The notes under the pieces are model-generated. The model was not told the origin of the DNA. It was given only the letters and a program-made list of their open reading frames with translations, and did no database searches. Positions 15,157-24,310 of a DNA stretch of 60,694 bases are shown one piece after another. The DNA is from UBA9676 sp035532275 (GTDB lineage: Bacteria; Actinomycetota; Actinomycetes; Streptosporangiales; Streptosporangiaceae), in the NCBI GenBank assembly GCA_035532275.1, contig DATKRG010000275.1, forward strand, positions 1-60,694, written 5' to 3'. The first letter of the stretch is position 1. Each line of letters starts with the position of its first letter. The position numbers and the translations under genes were made by a program.

Positions 15157-17727
15157 TTATTCCGTTGCTTCCGGCGTCTCGCCGGTCACCTCCCCGGTGT
15201 CACCGGCGTCGTCATCCGCCTCGTCGGAAGGCTGATCACCGGCCCCGGCGGCGGCGTTCCCCGACTCAGCGTTGCGGGCGATCGCCACCAGGCTGTCCCC
15301 GGCGGCTAGGTTCATCAGCCGCACCCCCATGGTCTGCCGGCCCGACTGCTTCACCTCGGCGGCGGTGGTCCTGATCACCCCGCCCGAGGAGGTGATCGCG
15401 AACACCTCGTCGTCGGCGTCGACCATGAGCGCCCCGACCAGTTCGCCGCGGGCCTCGACGATGCGGGCGGTGAGCACGCCCAGCCCGCCCCGGCCCTTGA
15501 CCGGGTACGCCTCGGCCGGGGTCCGCTTGGCGTAGCCGCCGCCGGTGGCGACCAGCACGTCCGCGCCCTCCCTGACCACGTGCATGCCGAGCAGCTCATC
15601 GCCGCCCACGAACCGCATGCCGATCACGCCGGAGGTGGCCCGGCCCATCGGGCGCAGCGCCTCGTCGCTGGCGTGGAACCTGATCGCCTGCGCCTTCTTG
15701 CTGACCAGCAGCAGATCCTGGTCGGCCGAGACCAGCCGGGCAGCGATCACCTCGTCGTCCTCGCGCAGGTTGATCGCGATGATGCCGCCCGCCCGCGGCG
15801 AGTCGAAGTCGGTCAGCCGCGACTTCTTCACCATCCCGGACCGGGTGGCGAGCACCAGGTACGGCGCGATCGAGTAGTCGCGCAGCGCCAGCACCTCGGC
15901 GATCCGCTCGTCCGGCTGGAACGCCAGCAGGTTCGCCACGTGCTGGCCGCGGGCGTCGCGGGCGGTGTCGGGCAGTTCGTACGCCTTCGCCCGGTAGACC
16001 CGGCCCTTGTTGGTGAAGAAGAGGATCCAGTGATGGGTGGTGGTGACGAAGAAGTGGTCGACGATGTCGTCGGTCCGCAGCTGCGCCCCCCGCACCCCCT
16101 TGCCGCCGCGCCGCTGCGCCCGGTAGAGGTCGGTCTTGGTGCGCTTGGCGTAGCCGCCGCGGGTGATGGTGACGACGACGTCTTCCTCGGCGATCAGGTC
16201 CTCGTCGGTCACGTCACCGTCGTAGGCGATGATCTGGGTCCGCCGGTCGTCGCCGTACTTGGCCACGATCTCGCCGAGTTCCTCGCTGATGATCTGGCGC
16301 TGCCGCGGCGGTGAGGCCAGGATCGCCTCGTAGTCGGCGATCCGGGCCATCAGCTCCTCGTACTCGTCCAGCAGCTGCTGGCGCTCCAGGGCGGCGAGCT
16401 TGCGCAGTTGCATGTCGAGGATGGCCCGGGCCTGCTCCTCGTCGATCTCCAGCAGATCCATCAGGCCCTGCTGGGCGGCGGCCGCCGACTGGCTGGCCCG
16501 GATCAGCGCGATCACCTCGTCGATCCGGTCGATCGCCTTCAGGAGCGCCCGGACGATGTGTGCCCGCGCCTGGTCCTTGCGGAGCAGGAACTGGGTCCGC
16601 CGGACGATGACCTCGATCTGGTGGGTGACCCAGTGCCGGATCATCTGGTCCAGGCGCAGGGTGCGCGGGACGCCGTCGACGAGCGCGAGCATGTTCGCGC
16701 CGAACGTCTCCTGCAGCTGGGTGTGCTTGTACAGGTTGTTCAGCACGACCTTGGCGACCGCGTCCCGCTTGAGGATGATCACCAGCCGCTGGCCGGTCCG
16801 GCCGCTGCTCTCGTCGCGGATGTCCGCGATGCCGCTGACCCGGCCGTCCCGCACCAGCTCGGCGATCTTGAAAGCCAGGTTCTCCGGGTTGACCTGGTAG
16901 GGAAGCTCGGTGACCACCAGGCAGGCGCGCCCGCGGGCGTCCTCCTCCACCTCGACCACGGCCCGCATGGTGATCGAGCCCCGGCCGGTCCGGTAGGCCT
17001 CCTGGATCCCGCGGCGGCCGACGATCAGCCCGCGGGTGGGGAAGTCGGGGCCCTGCACCCGCTCGATCAGCGCGGCCAGCAGGTCCTCGTCGGAGGCCTC
17101 GAAGTTCTCCAGGTACCACTGGGCCCCGGCGGCGACCTCACGCAGGTTGTGCGGCGGGATCTTGGTGGCCATCCCGACCGCGATGCCCTCGGACCCGTTG
17201 ACCAGCAGGTTGGGGAACCGGCTCGGCAGCACCACCGGCTCGCTGGAGCGGCCGTCGTAGTTGGGCCGGAAATCGACGGTCTCCTTGTCGATGTCCCGCA
17301 GCATCTCCATGGCCAGCGGGGCGAGCCGGCACTCGGTGTACCGGTAGGCGGCCGCCGGGTCGTTGCCAGGCGACCCGAAGTTGCCCTGCCCGTCCACCAG
17401 CGGCATCCGCATCGCCCACGGCTGCGCGAGCCGCACCAGCGCGTCGTAGATCGCGCTGTCGCCATGCGGGTGGTACTGGCCCATGACGTCGCCGATGACA
17501 CGCGCGCACTTGGAGTAGCCGCGGTCGGGCCGGTACCCGCCGTCGTACATGGCGTACAGGATGCGCGTGTGCACGGGCTTGAGCCCGTCCCGCACGTCGG
17601 GCAGGGCGCGGCCAACGATGACCGACATCGCGTAGTTGATGTAGCTGCGCTGCATCTCCACCTGGATGTCGACCGGTTCGGTCCGGTCGTGACCGCCCGG
17701 CGGCGCGCCGCCCGTCTCCACCGTCAA
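15157..17727 (-). CDS. gyrA: DNA gyrase subunit A
   Basis: The 856-residue product is the breakage-reunion subunit of DNA gyrase. The catalytic Tyr is in YRYTE (about residue 130). The quinolone-determining region reads HGDSAIYDAL, so it has Ser and Asp at the two key positions, the usual quinolone-sensitive residues. The GyrA-box QRRGGKG and the six-bladed C-terminal wrapping domain are present, with an acidic tail. I start it at the TTG at 17727, which has GGAAAGG about 8 nt upstream. The frame stays open to 17814, but that adds only a repeat-encoded STERA sequence. It follows gyrB by 157 bp. Confidence 0.97.
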   Translation of the reverse strand: MTVETGGAPPGGHDRTEPVDIQVEMQRSYINYAMSVIVGRALPDVRDGLKPVHTRILYAMYDGGYRPDRGYSKCARVIGDVMGQYHPHGDSAIYDALVRLAQPWAMRMPLVDGQGNFGSPGNDPAAAYRYTECRLAPLAMEMLRDIDKETVDFRPNYDGRSSEPVVLPSRFPNLLVNGSEGIAVGMATKIPPHNLREVAAGAQWYLENFEASDEDLLAALIERVQGPDFPTRGLIVGRRGIQEAYRTGRGSITMRAVVEVEEDARGRACLVVTELPYQVNPENLAFKIAELVRDGRVSGIADIRDESSGRTGQRLVIILKRDAVAKVVLNNLYKHTQLQETFGANMLALVDGVPRTLRLDQMIRHWVTHQIEVIVRRTQFLLRKDQARAHIVRALLKAIDRIDEVIALIRASQSAAAAQQGLMDLLEIDEEQARAILDMQLRKLAALERQQLLDEYEELMARIADYEAILASPPRQRQIISEELGEIVAKYGDDRRTQIIAYDGDVTDEDLIAEEDVVVTITRGGYAKRTKTDLYRAQRRGGKGVRGAQLRTDDIVDHFFVTTTHHWILFFTNKGRVYRAKAYELPDTARDARGQHVANLLAFQPDERIAEVLALRDYSIAPYLVLATRSGMVKKSRLTDFDSPRAGGIIAINLREDDEVIAARLVSADQDLLLVSKKAQAIRFHASDEALRPMGRATSGVIGMRFVGGDELLGMHVVREGADVLVATGGGYAKRTPAEAYPVKGRGGLGVLTARIVEARGELVGALMVDADDEVFAITSSGGVIRTTAAEVKQSGRQTMGVRLMNLAAGDSLVAIARNAESGNAAAGAGDQPSDEADDDAGDTGEVTGETPEATE

Positions 17728-17756
17728 TTGCCTACCCTTTCCTTGCCTGCGCTCTG

Positions 17757-17816
17757 TGCTTGCCCGCTCCGTGCTTGCCCGCTCCGTGCTTGCCAGCTCC
17801 GTGCCAGCCAGCACCG
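17757..17816. repeat. 15-bp tandem repeats in the gyrB-gyrA spacer
   Basis: Four consecutive 15-bp units (TGCTTGCCCGCTCCG and variants, the first two identical) fill the centre of the spacer, with a partial fifth. They are upstream of the chosen gyrA start, so they are probably transcribed but not translated. Confidence 0.85.
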
Positions 17817-17884
17817 TGCGTGCCCGCGCTCCATATCAGCCAGCCCCGTGCCAGCCAGTGCTGTGACCAGCCGGGAGCCCGCCG

Positions 17885-19822
17885 TCAGATGTCGAGGAAC
17901 CTGACGTCCTTGGCGTTGCGCTGGATGAAGGAGCGGCGGGCCTCCACGTCCTCGCCCATCAGGACGCTGAACAGCTCGTCCGCCTGTGCCGCGTCGTCGA
18001 GTGTGACTTGCAGCAGCACCCGCCGCGCCGGGTTCATCGTGGTGTCCCACAACTCGTTGGCGTTCATCTCACCGAGGCCCTTGAACCGCTGCACGCCCTC
18101 CCGGGGCCGGGGGTCCTTGCGGCCTTCCGCGATGCCCGCCTCGATCATCGCGTCCCGCTCCCGGTCGGAGAAGGCGTAGCCGGGGGGCACGTTACGGCCC
18201 TCCCACTTGATCTTGTAGAGCGGGGGCTGGGCCAGGTAGACATGCCCGGCCTCGATCAGCGGCTTCATGAACCGGAACAGCAGCGTGAGCAGCAGGGTGC
18301 GGATGTGCTGGCCGTCCACATCCGCGTCGGCCATCAGGATGATCTTGTGGTAGCGCAGCCGGCCGATGTCGAAGTCGTCGTGGATGCCGGTGCCCAGCGC
18401 GGTGATCAGCGCCTGCACCTCGTTGTTCTTGAGCACCCGGTCGATCCGTGCCCTCTCCACGTTGAGGATCTTGCCCCGGATCGGCAGGATCGCCTGGAAC
18501 ATCGGGTCCCGGCCGGACTTTGCCGAGCCGCCGGCCGAGTCGCCCTCGACCACATAGATCTCGCTCTTCGCCGGGTCGCCCGACTGGCAGTCGGACAGCT
18601 TCCCGGGCAGCGACGACGACTCCAGCAGCCCCTTGCGGCGGGTCAGGTCCCGCGCCTGGCGGGCCGCGATCCTGGCCCGGGCGGCCTGGGCGGACTTGGT
18701 GATGATGTCCTTGGCCTCGCCCGGGTTGCGGTCGAACCAGTCCCGCAGATGGTCGTTGCAGACCTTCAGCACGTACGACTTGGCCTCGGTGTTGCCCAGC
18801 TTGGTCTTGGTCTGGCCCTCGAACTGCGGGTTCGCGAGCTTAACCGACACGATCGCGGCCAGCCCTTCCCGCACATCCTCGCCGGACAGCCGCTCGTCCT
18901 TCTCCCGGACCAGTTTCTGGTCCCGCGCGTAGTTGTTCACGATCGTGGTCAGCGCCGCCCGGAAGCCCTCCTCGTGGGTGCCGCCCTCGGCCGTGTTGAT
19001 CGTGTTCGCGAACGTGTACACCGACTCGGCGTAGGACGAGTTCCACTGCATGGCGATCTCGACCGCGATGCCGGTGCCCTCCTCGCCGAACTCGATCACC
19101 GAGCCGTGCACCGGCTCCTTGGTCGCGTTCAGGTAGCGCACAAAGTCGGCGATGCCGCCCTGGTAGCAGTAGCTGACCACGCGCGGCTCGCCGTTGACGT
19201 GCCCCGGCCGCTGGTCGGTCAGGCTGATCGACAGGCCACGGTTCAGGAACCCCATCTCCTGGAGCCGCCGGGACAGCGTCTCGAAGCTCCAGTCGGTGGT
19301 CTCGAAGATCCCCTCGTCGGGCCAGAACGTGACCGTGGTGCCGGTCTGGTCCGTCGCATCGCCCCTGGCCAGGCTGCTGGCGGGCTCGCCCAGCTCGTAG
19401 GCCTGCCGCCAGGCGTAACCGTCGCGGCTGATCTCCACCTCCAGCCGCGACGACAGCGCGTTCACCACCGACACGCCGACGCCGTGCAGCCCGCCCGAGA
19501 CCGCGTACGACTTGCCGTCGAACTTGCCACCCGCGTGCAGGGTGGTCAGCACCACCTCGACCGCTGGCCGCTTCTCCACCGGGTGATCGTCGACCGGGAT
19601 GCCACGGCCGTTGTCGATTACCCGCACCCCGCCGTCGGCGAGCAGGGTAACCTCAATCCGGTCGCAGAACCCGGCCAGCGCCTCGTCCACGGCGTTGTCC
19701 ACCACCTCCTGAACGAGGTGATGGAGCCCCCGTTCACCGGTGGATCCGATATACATACCAGGGCGCTTGCGGACCGCCTCCAGGCCCTCAAGGACCGTGA
19801 TCGAGCGTGCGTCGTAGGACAA
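17885..19822 (-). CDS. gyrB: DNA gyrase subunit B
   Basis: This is the ATPase subunit of gyrase, about 645 residues. GHKL motifs are seen as EVVDNAVDEALAG and DNGRGIPVD. The TOPRIM metal-binding set is EGDSAGGSA, PIRGKILNVE and DADVDGQHI. I choose the TTG at 19822 (opening SYDARSI) because AGGAGG lies 9 nt upstream; the TTG two codons earlier (19828) is only 3 nt from it. A TAAAAT -10-like box lies upstream. Gyrase is placed next to the origin and transcribed away from it. Confidence 0.97.
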   Translation of the reverse strand: MSYDARSITVLEGLEAVRKRPGMYIGSTGERGLHHLVQEVVDNAVDEALAGFCDRIEVTLLADGGVRVIDNGRGIPVDDHPVEKRPAVEVVLTTLHAGGKFDGKSYAVSGGLHGVGVSVVNALSSRLEVEISRDGYAWRQAYELGEPASSLARGDATDQTGTTVTFWPDEGIFETTDWSFETLSRRLQEMGFLNRGLSISLTDQRPGHVNGEPRVVSYCYQGGIADFVRYLNATKEPVHGSVIEFGEEGTGIAVEIAMQWNSSYAESVYTFANTINTAEGGTHEEGFRAALTTIVNNYARDQKLVREKDERLSGEDVREGLAAIVSVKLANPQFEGQTKTKLGNTEAKSYVLKVCNDHLRDWFDRNPGEAKDIITKSAQAARARIAARQARDLTRRKGLLESSSLPGKLSDCQSGDPAKSEIYVVEGDSAGGSAKSGRDPMFQAILPIRGKILNVERARIDRVLKNNEVQALITALGTGIHDDFDIGRLRYHKIILMADADVDGQHIRTLLLTLLFRFMKPLIEAGHVYLAQPPLYKIKWEGRNVPPGYAFSDRERDAMIEAGIAEGRKDPRPREGVQRFKGLGEMNANELWDTTMNPARRVLLQVTLDDAAQADELFSVLMGEDVEARRSFIQRNAKDVRFLDI

Positions 19823-19901
19823 GAGCAAGCTCCTCCTGAAAGGGATGCGCTGCCAGGCCGCGCTGGCCCCCGCCGAACTTCAGCCCCGGGGCGCACTTAA
19901 C

Positions 19902-19907
19902 ATTTTA
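19902..19907 (-). promoter_or_regulatory. -10-like box upstream of gyrB
   Basis: TAAAAT on the minus strand stands out in this GC-rich spacer, about 80 bp before the gyrB start. No convincing -35 hexamer is seen at 16-19 bp. Confidence 0.35.
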
Positions 19908-19926
19908 CCTGGCAGAACCCTGCGCC

Positions 19927-20487
19927 TCAGCCGTAGTCGTCACGTGGCCCGCGCCCATCGCGTACCCGCCACTGCCCGCTCTGGCGGGGCGGTGCGGGAC
20001 CCCGGACCTTGACCCTGATCACGGTGCCCGGGCCGAGTTCGGTGTTCAGCCTGCGGACCAGGGTGGCCGCCAGCAGCCGGACCTGGGTGGCCCAGGCGGT
20101 GGAGTCGGCGACGACCAGCAGCTCGCCGTCCGTGAACCCGCCCGGCCAGGTGTGCGCGGCCAGGTCGGGACCGACGATCTGGTCCCACCGGCCGAACACC
20201 GAGCCAACGGCGGCCGCTGTCCGCCAGCCCTGCTCGTCGAGCAGCCCGTCGATGGCCGCCTGCAGCGGCTGCGGGTCCTCCCGGCGGGCCCGGCCCGGCC
20301 GTGCCGCCCGCGGGCGGCGAGCCTGGGCAGGCGGGTCGCCCCGGTCCTTACGTTCTGCCGCGAAATCGTGGCTGGGAGCGTGCTCGCCGCGGGCGCGGGC
20401 GTCGGCCTTCGCGGCCGCGAGCGCGTCGGCGGCCCGGCGCGCGCTGTCCGCCGCCTGCCCGCCGCCAGCGACCGGCTCATCCGGCAC
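19927..20487 (-). CDS. dciA: DciA-like protein (DUF721)
   Basis: This is a 186-residue protein. A basic, disordered N-terminal half precedes a DUF721 domain (about 80-165) with VGSVFGRWDQIVGPDLAAHT and LLVVADSTAWATQVRLL. DUF721 proteins (DciA) load the replicative helicase DnaB in bacteria lacking DnaC or DnaI, and this position after recF is conserved in actinobacteria. The start codon overlaps the recF 3' end by 11 bp. An in vivo role here is inferred from family and position. Confidence 0.85.
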   Translation of the reverse strand: MPDEPVAGGGQAADSARRAADALAAAKADARARGEHAPSHDFAAERKDRGDPPAQARRPRAARPGRARREDPQPLQAAIDGLLDEQGWRTAAAVGSVFGRWDQIVGPDLAAHTWPGGFTDGELLVVADSTAWATQVRLLAATLVRRLNTELGPGTVIRVKVRGPAPPRQSGQWRVRDGRGPRDDYG

Positions 20488-21724
20488 GGGTCACCGTCCC
20501 GGCGGCGACATCGAACCGGGCGCCGAGCAGCGTGGCCGGCACGTCGGCCGGCACCGCCGCGGTCACGATCACCTGCTCCGCGCCGGCGACCAGGCCGGCC
20601 AGCCGCTCCCGGCGCCCGCTGTCCAGCTCGGCGAAGACGTCGTCGAGCAGCAGCACCGGGTCGTCGCCGGCGCTGCGCAGCGCCTCGAACGCGGACAGCC
20701 GGAGCGCGAGCGCCATGGACCAGGACTCGCCGTGGCTGGCGTACCCGCGGGCCGGCAGCTCACCGATCCGCAGCTCCAGGTCGTCGCGGTGCGGCCCGAC
20801 CAGGCACACCCCCCGCTCGAGCTCCTCGCCGCGCACCCTGGCGAGCGCATCGCGCAGGACGGCGGCCAGCAGGGCGGGGTCGGTGCTGGCCTCAGCCGGC
20901 CCGCCCGGCGTCCCGGTGGGCTCATCACCCGGACCCATGCCACGCAACGACTGCCGGTACCTGATGCCCGCCGTCGCCGCCTCGCCCGACACGGCACCGT
21001 ACGCCTGGGCGACCAGTGGGCGCAGCGTGGCGGTCAGCCGGATCCTGGCTGCCAGCAGTTCGGCCCCGGCGACCGCCAGGTGCTCGTCCCAGACGTCGAG
21101 GGTGCTGGCGGCCGGGCGGGCCGGGGCGGAATCCAGGCCGTCGTCCTGCGGGCCGCCGGCACCGTCATGGCGGCGGCCGCCGGCCCGCGCGTACGCCCGG
21201 GCGGACGGGCGGACGCCCCGCAGCGACTTGAGCAGTGCCGTCCGCTGTTTGAGCACCCGCTCGTAGTCGGCGCGGACACCGGCGAACCGGGGTGCGGTAG
21301 CCACCAGCAGATCGTCCAGGAACCGCCGGCGCTGCTCCGGGTCGCCCTTGACCAGGGCCAGGTCCTCGGGCGCGAACAGCACCGTGCGCAGCACCCCGAG
21401 CACCTGCCGGGGGCGGCTCACCGGGGACCGGTTGAGGCGGGCGCGGTTCGCCCGGCCGGGGTTGATCTCCAGCTCCACCAGGCTGTCGCGGCCAGCGGCG
21501 GTGACAGTGGCGCGCAGGATCGCCCGCTGCGCGCCGGAGCGGACCAGCGGCGCGTCGGCCGCCACCCGGTGCGAGCCGAGGGTGGCGACGTAGGCGGCGG
21601 CCTCCACCAGGTTGGTCTTGCCCTGCCCGTTGGCGCCCAGCAGCGTGCTCACACCGGGCTCCAGGCTCAGCTCCGCCCCGGCGTAGGACCGGAAGTCGGT
21701 GAGCGCGAGGCGGGTCAGGTGCAC
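20477..21724 (-). CDS. recF: recombination protein RecF
   Basis: The 415-residue SMC-like ATPase has Walker A GANGQGKT (residues 30-37), a signature region near the C-terminus and Walker B LLLDDVFAELD. RecF with RecO and RecR loads RecA at gapped DNA. The protein contains an Ala/Gly/Arg-rich insertion near residues 170-205. It lies in the dnaN-gnd-recF-dciA-gyrB leftward cluster. Confidence 0.95.
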   Translation of the reverse strand: MHLTRLALTDFRSYAGAELSLEPGVSTLLGANGQGKTNLVEAAAYVATLGSHRVAADAPLVRSGAQRAILRATVTAAGRDSLVELEINPGRANRARLNRSPVSRPRQVLGVLRTVLFAPEDLALVKGDPEQRRRFLDDLLVATAPRFAGVRADYERVLKQRTALLKSLRGVRPSARAYARAGGRRHDGAGGPQDDGLDSAPARPAASTLDVWDEHLAVAGAELLAARIRLTATLRPLVAQAYGAVSGEAATAGIRYRQSLRGMGPGDEPTGTPGGPAEASTDPALLAAVLRDALARVRGEELERGVCLVGPHRDDLELRIGELPARGYASHGESWSMALALRLSAFEALRSAGDDPVLLLDDVFAELDSGRRERLAGLVAGAEQVIVTAAVPADVPATLLGARFDVAAGTVTRAG

Positions 21725-21749
21725 ACCAGGAGGCTACCGGGGCCGGCCG

Positions 21750-22643
21750 TCAGCTGCTGGGGGCGTCGCCTGCCGCGGTGACGGCGTGGCCGCCGAACTG
21801 GTTGCGCAGGGCGGCGACGACCTTCATCGCCGGGGAGTCGTCCTGCCGGGAGGCGAACCGGGCGAACAGCGCGGCGCTGATCACCGGCATGGGAACCGCG
21901 TGGTCGATCGCCGCCTGGACCGTCCACCGGCCCTCGCCGGAGTCCTGTGCCACCCCGCGGATCTTCGCCAGCTCCGGGTCCTCGTCCAGCGCCCGGCACA
22001 GCAGGTCGAGCAGCCAGGACCGGATCACCGTGCCCTCCCGCCAGCTGCGGAACGCGCCTGGCACGTCGGTCACGATATCGGCGGCGGCCAGCAGCTCATA
22101 CCCCTCCGCGTAGGCCTGCATGATGCCGTACTCGATGCCGTTGTGGACCATCTTGGCGAAGTGCCCGGCGCCGGCCTTGCCGGCGTGCACGAAGCCGGAG
22201 TCGCCGTCCGGCTTGAGCGCGGTGAAGATCGGCATCACCCGGGTGACGTCGGCGTCGTCGCCACCGACCATCAGGCCGTAGCCGTTCTCCAGACCCCAGA
22301 CCCCGCCGGACACGCCCGCGTCGATGAAGCCGATCTTCCTGGCGCCCAGCAGCCGGGCGTGCTCGCGGTCGTCGGTGTAGTGCGAGTTGCCGCCGTCGAT
22401 CACCAGGTCGCCGGCCTCCAGCAGCGCGCGCAGCTCGGCGATGGTCTGGCCGGTGGGCTCACCCGCGGGCACCATCACCCAGACCGTGCGTGGCGGGGCC
22501 AGCCGCTCGGCGAGCTCCTCCAGGCTGGCCACATCGCTGATGGCAGGGTCCCGGTCGTAGCCGACGACCTCGTGGCCGGCCTGGCGCAGCCGCTGCGCCA
22601 TGTTGCCACCCATGCGGCCCAGCCCGATCATCCCGATCTGCAT
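21750..22643 (-). CDS. gnd: 6-phosphogluconate dehydrogenase, decarboxylating
   Basis: This 297-residue enzyme is of the shorter Gnd class. It converts 6-phosphogluconate to ribulose 5-phosphate and CO2 with reduction of NAD(P)+. The Rossmann motif GLGRMGGN lies at residues 6-13. The substrate loop GVSGGVWGLENG and the catalytic GHFAKMVHNGIEYG are intact. The ATG at 22643 has GGGAGG 9 nt upstream; the frame opens further upstream without a site. The insertion of gnd between dnaN and recF is conserved in Streptomyces and relatives. Confidence 0.94.
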   Translation of the reverse strand: MQIGMIGLGRMGGNMAQRLRQAGHEVVGYDRDPAISDVASLEELAERLAPPRTVWVMVPAGEPTGQTIAELRALLEAGDLVIDGGNSHYTDDREHARLLGARKIGFIDAGVSGGVWGLENGYGLMVGGDDADVTRVMPIFTALKPDGDSGFVHAGKAGAGHFAKMVHNGIEYGIMQAYAEGYELLAAADIVTDVPGAFRSWREGTVIRSWLLDLLCRALDEDPELAKIRGVAQDSGEGRWTVQAAIDHAVPMPVISAALFARFASRQDDSPAMKVVAALRNQFGGHAVTAAGDAPSS

Positions 22644-22707
22644 AGCGCCCAGCCTCCCGTCGTCGGCTTCTACCGTTACCGTAGTCACCGGCCGGCCGGG
22701 CGCGCGC

Positions 22708-23841
22708 TCACCCCCCGAGCCTGATCGGCATCAGCAGGTAGCGGTAGTCGGGCTGCTCGTCCGGGGCCGGCTTGCCGGTGATCAGGGCCGGCTTGCCCGG
22801 CTCGGTGAAGGACATCCGGGCGGTGTCGGAGTCGATCGCGGTCAGCCCGTCGAGCAGGTAGGTCGGGTTGAAGGCGATCTGCAGGTCGTCCCCCTCGTAC
22901 CCGGCGTCGAGCACCTCCACCGCCTGGGCCTCGTCCCCGGCGCCAGCTTCCAGCACCAGCTGGCCGGCGGAGAAGGACAGGCGGACCGCGGTGTTGCGTT
23001 CGGCCACCAGGGCGACCCGCTTGACCGCCTCGGCGAACGGTGCCGTGGTCAGTTCCGCGACCGCGCTGACGTGGTCGGGCAGCAGCGTCTGGTAGCGCGG
23101 GAAGTCACCGCCGAGCAGCCGGGTGGTGGTCCGGCGGTCGCCGCCCTCGAACCCGATCATGCCTTCCCCGGCGGCGCCGTCATCACCGGGCAGGGCCAGC
23201 GCGATGGACACTTCCGCGCCGGAGGTGAGCGCCCGGGCGGTCTCGGCCAGCGCCCGGGCCGGGACGAGCACCGACGCGCTCAGGTCCGGCCGGGACGGGT
23301 TCCACCGCAGCTCCCGGACAGCGAGCCGGTACCGGTCGGTCGACACCAGGGTCAGCGTGTCGCCCTCGATCTCGATCCGGACCCCGGTCAGCGCCGGGAG
23401 CGTGTCGTCGCGCCCGGCGGCGGTCGCCGACTGGCTCACCGCGGTGGCGAAGGCGTCACTGCCGATGGTGCCGGCCGCCGGCGGCATCTCCGGCAGGGTC
23501 GGGTAGTCCTCCACCGGCATGGTCAGCAAGGTGAAGGTGGCGCTGCCACACGTCAGCGTGGCCCGGGTGCCGTCGGCGGCGATCTCCACCGGCCGGGCCG
23601 GGAGGCTGCGGGTGATCTCGGCGAGCAGCCGCCCCGACACCAGGGCCGTGCCCGCCTCCTCGGTGACTACCGGGACGCGGGCCTGGGCGGAGACGTCGTA
23701 GTCGAAGCTCGACAGGATCAGGTCGGTCTCGGCGTGCAGCCGCATGCCGGCCAGGACCGGCACGGCAGGCCGGGCCGGGAGCCCGCGGGCTGTCCAGGCC
23801 ACGGCTTCAGCGAGCGCGTCGCGCTCTACCTGGATCTTCAC
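22708..23841 (-). CDS. dnaN: DNA polymerase III sliding clamp (beta)
   Basis: This 377-residue processivity clamp has three similar domains and ends in YLLMPIRLGG, close to the conserved C-terminus of beta clamps. The GTG at 23841 (opening KIQVERDAL) has AGGAGG 9 nt upstream; the longer reading to 23880 lacks one. It is transcribed leftward away from the origin. Confidence 0.96.
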   Translation of the reverse strand: MKIQVERDALAEAVAWTARGLPARPAVPVLAGMRLHAETDLILSSFDYDVSAQARVPVVTEEAGTALVSGRLLAEITRSLPARPVEIAADGTRATLTCGSATFTLLTMPVEDYPTLPEMPPAAGTIGSDAFATAVSQSATAAGRDDTLPALTGVRIEIEGDTLTLVSTDRYRLAVRELRWNPSRPDLSASVLVPARALAETARALTSGAEVSIALALPGDDGAAGEGMIGFEGGDRRTTTRLLGGDFPRYQTLLPDHVSAVAELTTAPFAEAVKRVALVAERNTAVRLSFSAGQLVLEAGAGDEAQAVEVLDAGYEGDDLQIAFNPTYLLDGLTAIDSDTARMSFTEPGKPALITGKPAPDEQPDYRYLLMPIRLGG

Positions 23842-24008
23842 CGGAAGCTTCCTCCTGATGCTCGGGAACGTGACGGGCACGGCAGAGCCGGGTGGCTGAC
23901 GGGGTGATGGGCGCTGTGATCGGCCCCGTGATTGACCGGGTGCCGGGGTGGGTATGCACGCCTCGTAGCCGGGCGGTGCCCGTGGAGCCGCGGGTGCGTA
24001 GAGGGCTG

Positions 24009-24059
24009 CCTACGACTGGGTTGTTCTTGAGATGAAAACAAGTACGTCGCAGTCGTAGG
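24009..24059. repeat. 10-bp inverted repeat around an AT-rich loop in oriC
   Basis: CCTACGACTG (24009-24018) pairs perfectly with 24050-24059. The 31-base interval is the most AT-rich stretch of the gap and contains a smaller TTGTT/AACAA stem. It could be an unwinding or cruciform element of the origin, or a transcript hairpin in the dnaN leader. Confidence 0.6.
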
Positions 24060-24238
24060 TGCGGTGGAAGCTGGGGACAACCGCTGATCTCCCAGGCCAG
24101 AGCGGATCCCGGTGACCACAGGGCCTGTGGGCGGGCGGCGCGCGCCCGGGGATGGCCTGTGGACGGCTGCCGTCTGGCCGCCGTGTTCCCGGCAGTTACC
24201 CCCCGTTGGGTCGCCGTTGTCCGCCGGCCGTCCCAAGG

Positions 24239-24259
24239 CTGTCCACAGAGATATCCACA
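24239..24259 (+). promoter_or_regulatory. pair of DnaA boxes
   Basis: CTGTCCACA and ATATCCACA lie 12 bp apart start to start, same orientation. Each is one mismatch from TTGTCCACA or TTATCCACA respectively. They lie 50-70 bp past the 3' end of dnaA. Confidence 0.65.
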
Positions 24260-24310
24260 ACCTGTGTGTACCGATTGTGACGGGCGCTACTGATACGTGG
24301 TCGATCATCG

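Larger units (their letters stand above)
23842..24310. other. probable oriC (dnaN-dnaA intergenic region)
   Basis: This 469-bp gap sits where actinobacterial oriC lies. It holds a close pair of single-mismatch DnaA boxes (24239-24247 and 24251-24259). Weaker candidates are 24072-24080 (minus strand TTGTCCCCA) and 24217-24225 (TTGTCCGCC). It also has an AT-richer hairpin region (24009-24059). Fewer clear boxes are visible than in Streptomyces. No protein-coding gene is seen in it. Confidence 0.75.

Noticed and set aside
17728..17814. N-terminal extension of GyrA with STERA repeats
   Set aside because: No ribosome site upstream, while TTG at 17727 has one at good spacing; GyrA families have no such extension. 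Kept as a finding on the repeat only.
18008..19900. 630-codon plus-strand frame opposite gyrB
   Set aside because: Shadow of gyrB in another frame. The same holds for the long frames at 16408-17904, 20009-21781 and 46230-48065.
24105..24165. Further DnaA boxes near TGACCACAG and CTGTGGACG
   Set aside because: Two or more mismatches from consensus; not counted as boxes without binding data.
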